64,000 nt of DNA from Girardinichthys multiradiatus (taxonomy: Eukaryota > Chordata > Actinopteri > Cyprinodontiformes > Goodeidae): contig NC_061802.1 of NCBI RefSeq assembly GCF_021462225.1, forward strand, positions 6,219,859 to 6,283,858, in the 5' to 3' direction. The notes below the pieces were generated by a model. It was not told where the DNA came from and searched no databases. It saw only the letters and a program-made list of their open reading frames with translations. A program made the position numbers and the translations under genes. This document shows positions 48,101 through 54,100 of the stretch, piece after piece (within the stretch, counting starts at the first letter, position 1; the number at the start of each line of letters is the position of its first letter).

Positions 48101-51100
48101 GCACCTCAGTGGGAAGTCTGTGGGAAGGAAAAAGTGTGGCAGAAAACGCTGCACAACGAGAAGAGATGACCGGACCCTGAGGAAGATTGTGGAGAAGGGC
48201 CGATTCCAGACCTTGGGGGACCTGCGGAAGCAGTGGACTGAGTCTGGAGTAGAAACATCCAGAGCCACCGTGCACAGGCGTGTGCAGGAAATGGGCTACA
48301 GGTGCCGCATTCCCCAGGTCAAGCCACTTTTGAACCAGAAACAGCAGCAGAAGAGCCTGACCTGGGCTACAGAGAAGCAGCACTGGACTGTTGCTCAGTG
48401 GTCCAAAGTACTTTTTTCGGATGAAAGCAAATTCTGCATGTCATTCGGACATCAAGGTGCCAGAGTTTGGAGCAAGACTGGGGAGAAGGAAATGCCAAAA
48501 TGCCAGAAGTCCAGTGTCAAGTACCCACAGTCAGTGATGGTCTGGGGTGCCGTGTCAGCTGCTGGTGTTGGTCCACTGTGTTTTATCAAGGGCAGGGTCA
48601 ATGCAGCTAGCTATCCGGAGGATTTGGAGCACTTAATGCTTCCATCTGCTGAAAAGCTTTATAGAGATGAAGATTTCATTTTTCAGCACGACCTGGCACC
48701 TGCTCACAGTGCCAAAACCACTGATAAATGGTTTACTGACCATGGTATCACTGTGCTCAATTGGCCTGCCAACTCTCCTGACCTCTCCCATAGAGAATCT
48801 GTGGGATATTGTGAAGAGAACGTTGAGAGACTCAAGACCCAACACTCTGGATGAGCTAAAGGCCGCTATCGAAGCATCCTCAGCAGTGCCACAGGCTGAT
48901 TGCCTCCATGCCACGCCGCATTGAAGCAGTCATTTCTGCAAAAGGATTCCCGACCAAGTATTGAGTGCATAACTGTATATGATTATTTGAAGGTTGACGT
49001 TTTTTGTATTAAAAACACTTTTCTTTTATTGGTCGGATGAAATATGCTAATTTTGTGAGATAGGAATTTTGGGTTTTCATGAGCTGTATGCCAAAATCAT
49101 TCGTATTAAGACAATAAAAGACCTGAAATATTTCAGTTAGTGTGCAATGAATCTAAAATACATTAATATTAAATTTTCATCATTACATTATGGAAAATAA
49201 TGAACTTTATCACAATATGCTAATATTTTGAGAAGGACCTGTATGTTCTATTCCTGTCTCAATCATCATTACACTTGCTCTTAAACAGAGGCTTTAATTC
49301 CTATGTTGTCACTGCTCAAACTTTTAGTTACAGCATTTTCTCCACTTACAGTTTAAAGCCATTACCTCAACTTCATCCTTTCTTGTTCATACATCACAAG
49401 TGATTATCAGTACTTTTCTTACACATATATTTAGCAAAAATCAAAAAACCTTATTGCATTTCTATTCATCAATCAAAAATGTAAGAATCATAATTCCATC
49501 CACAATCAATGATATATGATTAACATTATTCTCAAAGAAATCATCCTTTATTCTTTTTTTCATGACATCTTATCCACGTTGCACGATCATTATTCATTTA
49601 AAACTCTAAAGATTCATCTCTCAATTCATCATATGTAATTATTTTTGTCTCAATCATAGTAATACACTTCTGTAAAAGGAAATAGAATGAATACACTGAC
49701 TCTGAATGGGCCCCCCAGTCATCACAGCTTCAGAATGTAAACATTTACTGATTTATATTTCAGTCAGTCAGTCAGTCATTTTCTATACCGCTTCTTCCAT
49801 AGCAGGTCGCGGGGAAACCGGTGCCTATCTCCAGCAGTCTATGAGCAGGAGGCGGGGTACACACTGCACAGGTCGCCAGTCCATCTCAGGGCAACACTCA
49901 AGCAACCAAGCACACACTCATTTTATTTATATTTTATTGATTTGATAATGATTATTTAATTCATTTCTGCATGGATGCATAAAAGGATCTCACCATGTTT
50001 TGACATCATGAAGCTAGTTTTTTTTGTTGCTTTCAATGCTAGGCTAACTGTGATAGCCTTTGCATACCTTCTTGTGTCCATGAACATGAACCTCTGGGAC
50101 CGCACAGACCATTGTGCTCTCTTTTAATACTATTTTTAGCAGAGCTGAAAATAATTGTTCACTTTTCACTACAGCCCCTTAGGAGGCAATAATACGCAGT
50201 TTATACACTGTTCTTAGATGTAAAGAAGAAACAATAAATAAAAAGCCGGTTTTGTTCCAAATCCTTGTTCCATTGTTCCATATATTTTTTATACTTCCTC
50301 ATGTCAGTTTTCACTGTAAACTCACGGAGACTTAATAGGGAAATTGAATCAAAGGGTGCTTCAACAAAGTATGAGTTTAAGGGTGTGAATATTTATGCAA
50401 CCAGGTTACCAGGAGCTGTTCTATTTTTGACATTTCCCCCCTATCAGATTAGTTTTTACAATGAGTTGCACTTTAAGTTTTCCATCCATTTCAATTCAAG
50501 TATTGCAAACTAAGAAGTTTTTCAGATGCTCTGGTCCAGAGATGACAACTTCTCTCCTGTCTAAATATAACTGAGCAATATACAAATTGGTAATAGTAAA
50601 AAAAAATCATACTACAACTGGGAAAAGCTTTAAAACGATTTATCATGGTCAACTTTTTTATCTTATATTACCAAATTTATCAATGTTTTTTGACACTTCT
50701 TAGAAGCTCACTATTTCTAAAGTTAAAGTTATACTCAAGCCTGGGAGATAACCCTATCCACTTAGCAATATGGCCAATTAGCAGGGAAGTAAATTGTCTC
50801 TTTTTAAATAATAGTTTTCAAAGTTTATAAAGCAAATACGAAGTTCTAGTTAAAAAGGAGTATGGGGGTCCTGAGAAAAGCTGAGATCCTTACAGAGCCG
50901 CTCTTTTTACTAGCCACAATTTAGTCAAAGAAGATCCAGCAGCACCAGTATAAATTAGTGCGAGTGAAGGTTTTGTCAGATTTGATGATTCTAAAAAAAC
51001 CTTATAAAACAAACACTGCTTGTCAAATCTACTATTGTATTCAAGATGGCGCCGACGATGGCAGCCTCGGAGCTTCGCTCTCTCTGTGTTTTTGTATTTT

Positions 51101-54100
51101 GTGTGTTTTTATGTTTTTCGAGCCACAGTACTGTGGTGTCATTCAGTAGAGAGGAACGTCTCAACATCAGAGAGTCCTCTCTTGGGTTTTTTTCACCATC
51201 TTTCATTGATCCGAGGTTCACTGACCTCCTAGCAAGCGGAGCTGCGGCGCTATACGGGATACTGCGCCGAAAACGGCGGAGGGGAAACGTGCTGGCGCGC
51301 TGGTAAAGCTCCGCAAAAGAGGACTTCGCACACCACTGCCTTCAATCCACATGGCAAATGTCCGCTCTCTAAACAACAAGATGGACGAGCTGCTTCTTCT
51401 CACCGGTAAAAACACAGACCTCCGCGGATCAGCGGTTCTCTGCTTCACCGAGACATGGCTGAGTGAAAACATCCCGGACCGCGCACTGCTGATGCCGGAC
51501 TTCCAGCTGCTCAGAGCGGATCGCAGCGCGGAGCTATCGGGGAAGAAGCGAGGAGGCGGAATCTGCTTTTATATAAATGAAGGTTGGTGCAGAGACATAA
51601 AATGCTGGGAAAAACATGTAGCCCGGATCTGGAGTCATTTTCCATAATCTGTAAACCGTTTTATTCACCAAGAGAGTTTTCCTCGTTTATAATAATCGGC
51701 TCATATTTTCCACCGCATGGCTGCACTTCTGCCGCGGAAAAACATCTTGCTGAGCTGATTACAGACCTGGAGAAAAAATACACGGACTCTTTCATCATAA
51801 TACTGGGAGATTTTAACAGCGCAAACCTCTCAAATTAACTCCCCAAATACAGACAGCATATTAAGTGTCCCACCAGAGACAAAAACACACTGGACCATTG
51901 TTACACACCTTTAAAGGACTCATATCATGCTGTTACCAGGGATGCTCTGGGTTTTTCGGATCATTCTCTTATCCACCTCATCCCAACCTACAGACAGAGA
52001 CTAAGAGCTTCCAAACCCACGGTTCACAATGTTAAGAAGTGGACTGAGGAATCAAAGCAGATGCTACAGGCCTGCTTTGAATGCACAGACTGGACTGTTT
52101 TTGAAACTTCAGCCACGGACTTAAACCAACTAACTGATGTGGTGACATCATACATCAGTTTCTGTGAGGACATGTGTGTGCAGACCAAGACCTTCTGCAC
52201 CTTTGGGAATAACAAGCCATGGTTTACTCCACACCTCAGGAATCTGCGCAGGGATAAGGAAGAAGCTCACGGCAGTGGAGATTGGGCACAGTACAGGCAG
52301 GCCAGGAACAGACTAACAAAAGAGATCAAAGCAGCTAAGAGAAGCTACAGTAATAAGCTTAAGAACAACTTTTCTACTGGTGACACTTCATCTATATGGA
52401 CTGGTCTGAGAAACCTGACTGCCTACAAGAGCCCCCCCACCCGTCCTGAACAGAGTTGTCTCCTGGCCAACCGTCTGAATGGCTTCTACTGCAGACATGA
52501 CAAGAAGCCATTCACACCTCAAATCATCCCCTCTACATCCCATTCAGGAACAAATTCGTCCCATAAAGCAACCAACCCCCCACCATCAGATCCTCTGCCT
52601 GCAATAAAGATCTCCGAGGAAGAGGTAAACAGGCTCTTTCAGCACATGAAAACAAAGAAAGCTGGAGGACCTGATAACGTCTCCCCATCATGTCTGAAAG
52701 CCTGCGCACATCAACTCGCTCCGATCTTCACAAGGATCTTCAACAAGTCACTGGAGAAATGTGAGGTCCCCTCCTGCCTCAAACGATCCACCATCATCCC
52801 GGTTCCCAAGAAACCCACCATCGTAGGATTAAATGACTACAGGCCTGTAGCCCTGACGTCTGTGGTCATGAAATCCTTTGAGCGGCTGGTGTTGAAGCAC
52901 AGGCCCCCTGCTGGACCCCTGCAGTTTGCTTACCGAGCAAACAGGTCGGCAGATGATGCTGTTAACTTAGGTCTACACTTCATCCTGCAACACCTCGACC
53001 ACCCAGGGACGTACGCCAGGATCCTGTTTGTAGACTTCAGCTCGGCCTTCAACACCATCATACCAGACATCCTCCACCAGAAGCTCACACAGCTCAACGT
53101 CCCAGCCTCCACCTGTCAGTGGATCAACAGCTTCCTGACAGACCGACAGCAGCAGGTGAGACTGGGGAGCATCTTCTCCCGATCCAGATCAATAAGTACT
53201 GGTGCCCCCCAGGGGTGTGTTCTATCCCCTCTCCTCTTCTCTCTGTACACAAATGACTGCACCTCATCGGACTCGTCCGTGAAACTCCTTAAGTTTGCAG
53301 ATGACACCACTGTCATTGGACTGATCCAGGACGGTGATGAGTCTGCAGACAGAAAGCAGGTGGATCAGCTGGTACACTGGTGCATTCAGAACTACCTTGA
53401 ACTCAACCCACTCAAGACTGTGGAAATGGTGGTGGACTTTCGGAGAACACCACCCCCATACACCCCCTCACCATCCTCAACAACAATGTATCGGCCGTGG
53501 ACCACTTCAGGTTCTTGGGAACCACCATCTCTGAGGACCTGAGATGGTCTTCGCACATAGACACTGTTCGAAAGAAGGCCCAGCAGAGACTGTACTTCCT
53601 GAGGCAACTCAAGAAGTTCAACCTTCCACAGGAGCTGCTGGTCATCTTCTACACTGCCATCATTCAGTTTGTCCTGTCTTCATTCATCTCAGTGTGGTTT
53701 GGCTCATCCACAAAACAGGACAGGTCCAGACTGCAACGAATAATCAGGACTGCAGAGAGAATAATCAGAGCTGACCTTCCCTCCATCCAGGACTTATGCA
53801 GGTCTAGGGTCAAGAAAAGAGCTGCTAAAATCTCTGCAGACCCCACACACCCTGCACATAAACTGTTTAGAGTTTTACCTTCAGGCTGCCGCTACAGAGC
53901 ATTGTTCACTAAAACCAGCCGCCACAAAGACAGTTTCTTCCCCCAGGCTGTTTCTCTGATGAACATTCAATAAAGTACAAAACAACAGCATACAGATGTT
54001 GAAAATGCACCTTTTCTATTAGATATGTGTATATTGTACATTGTAAATTGTAAATTTGTATATTCTGTAATGCAGAATATTGCATTGTACATTGTATATT

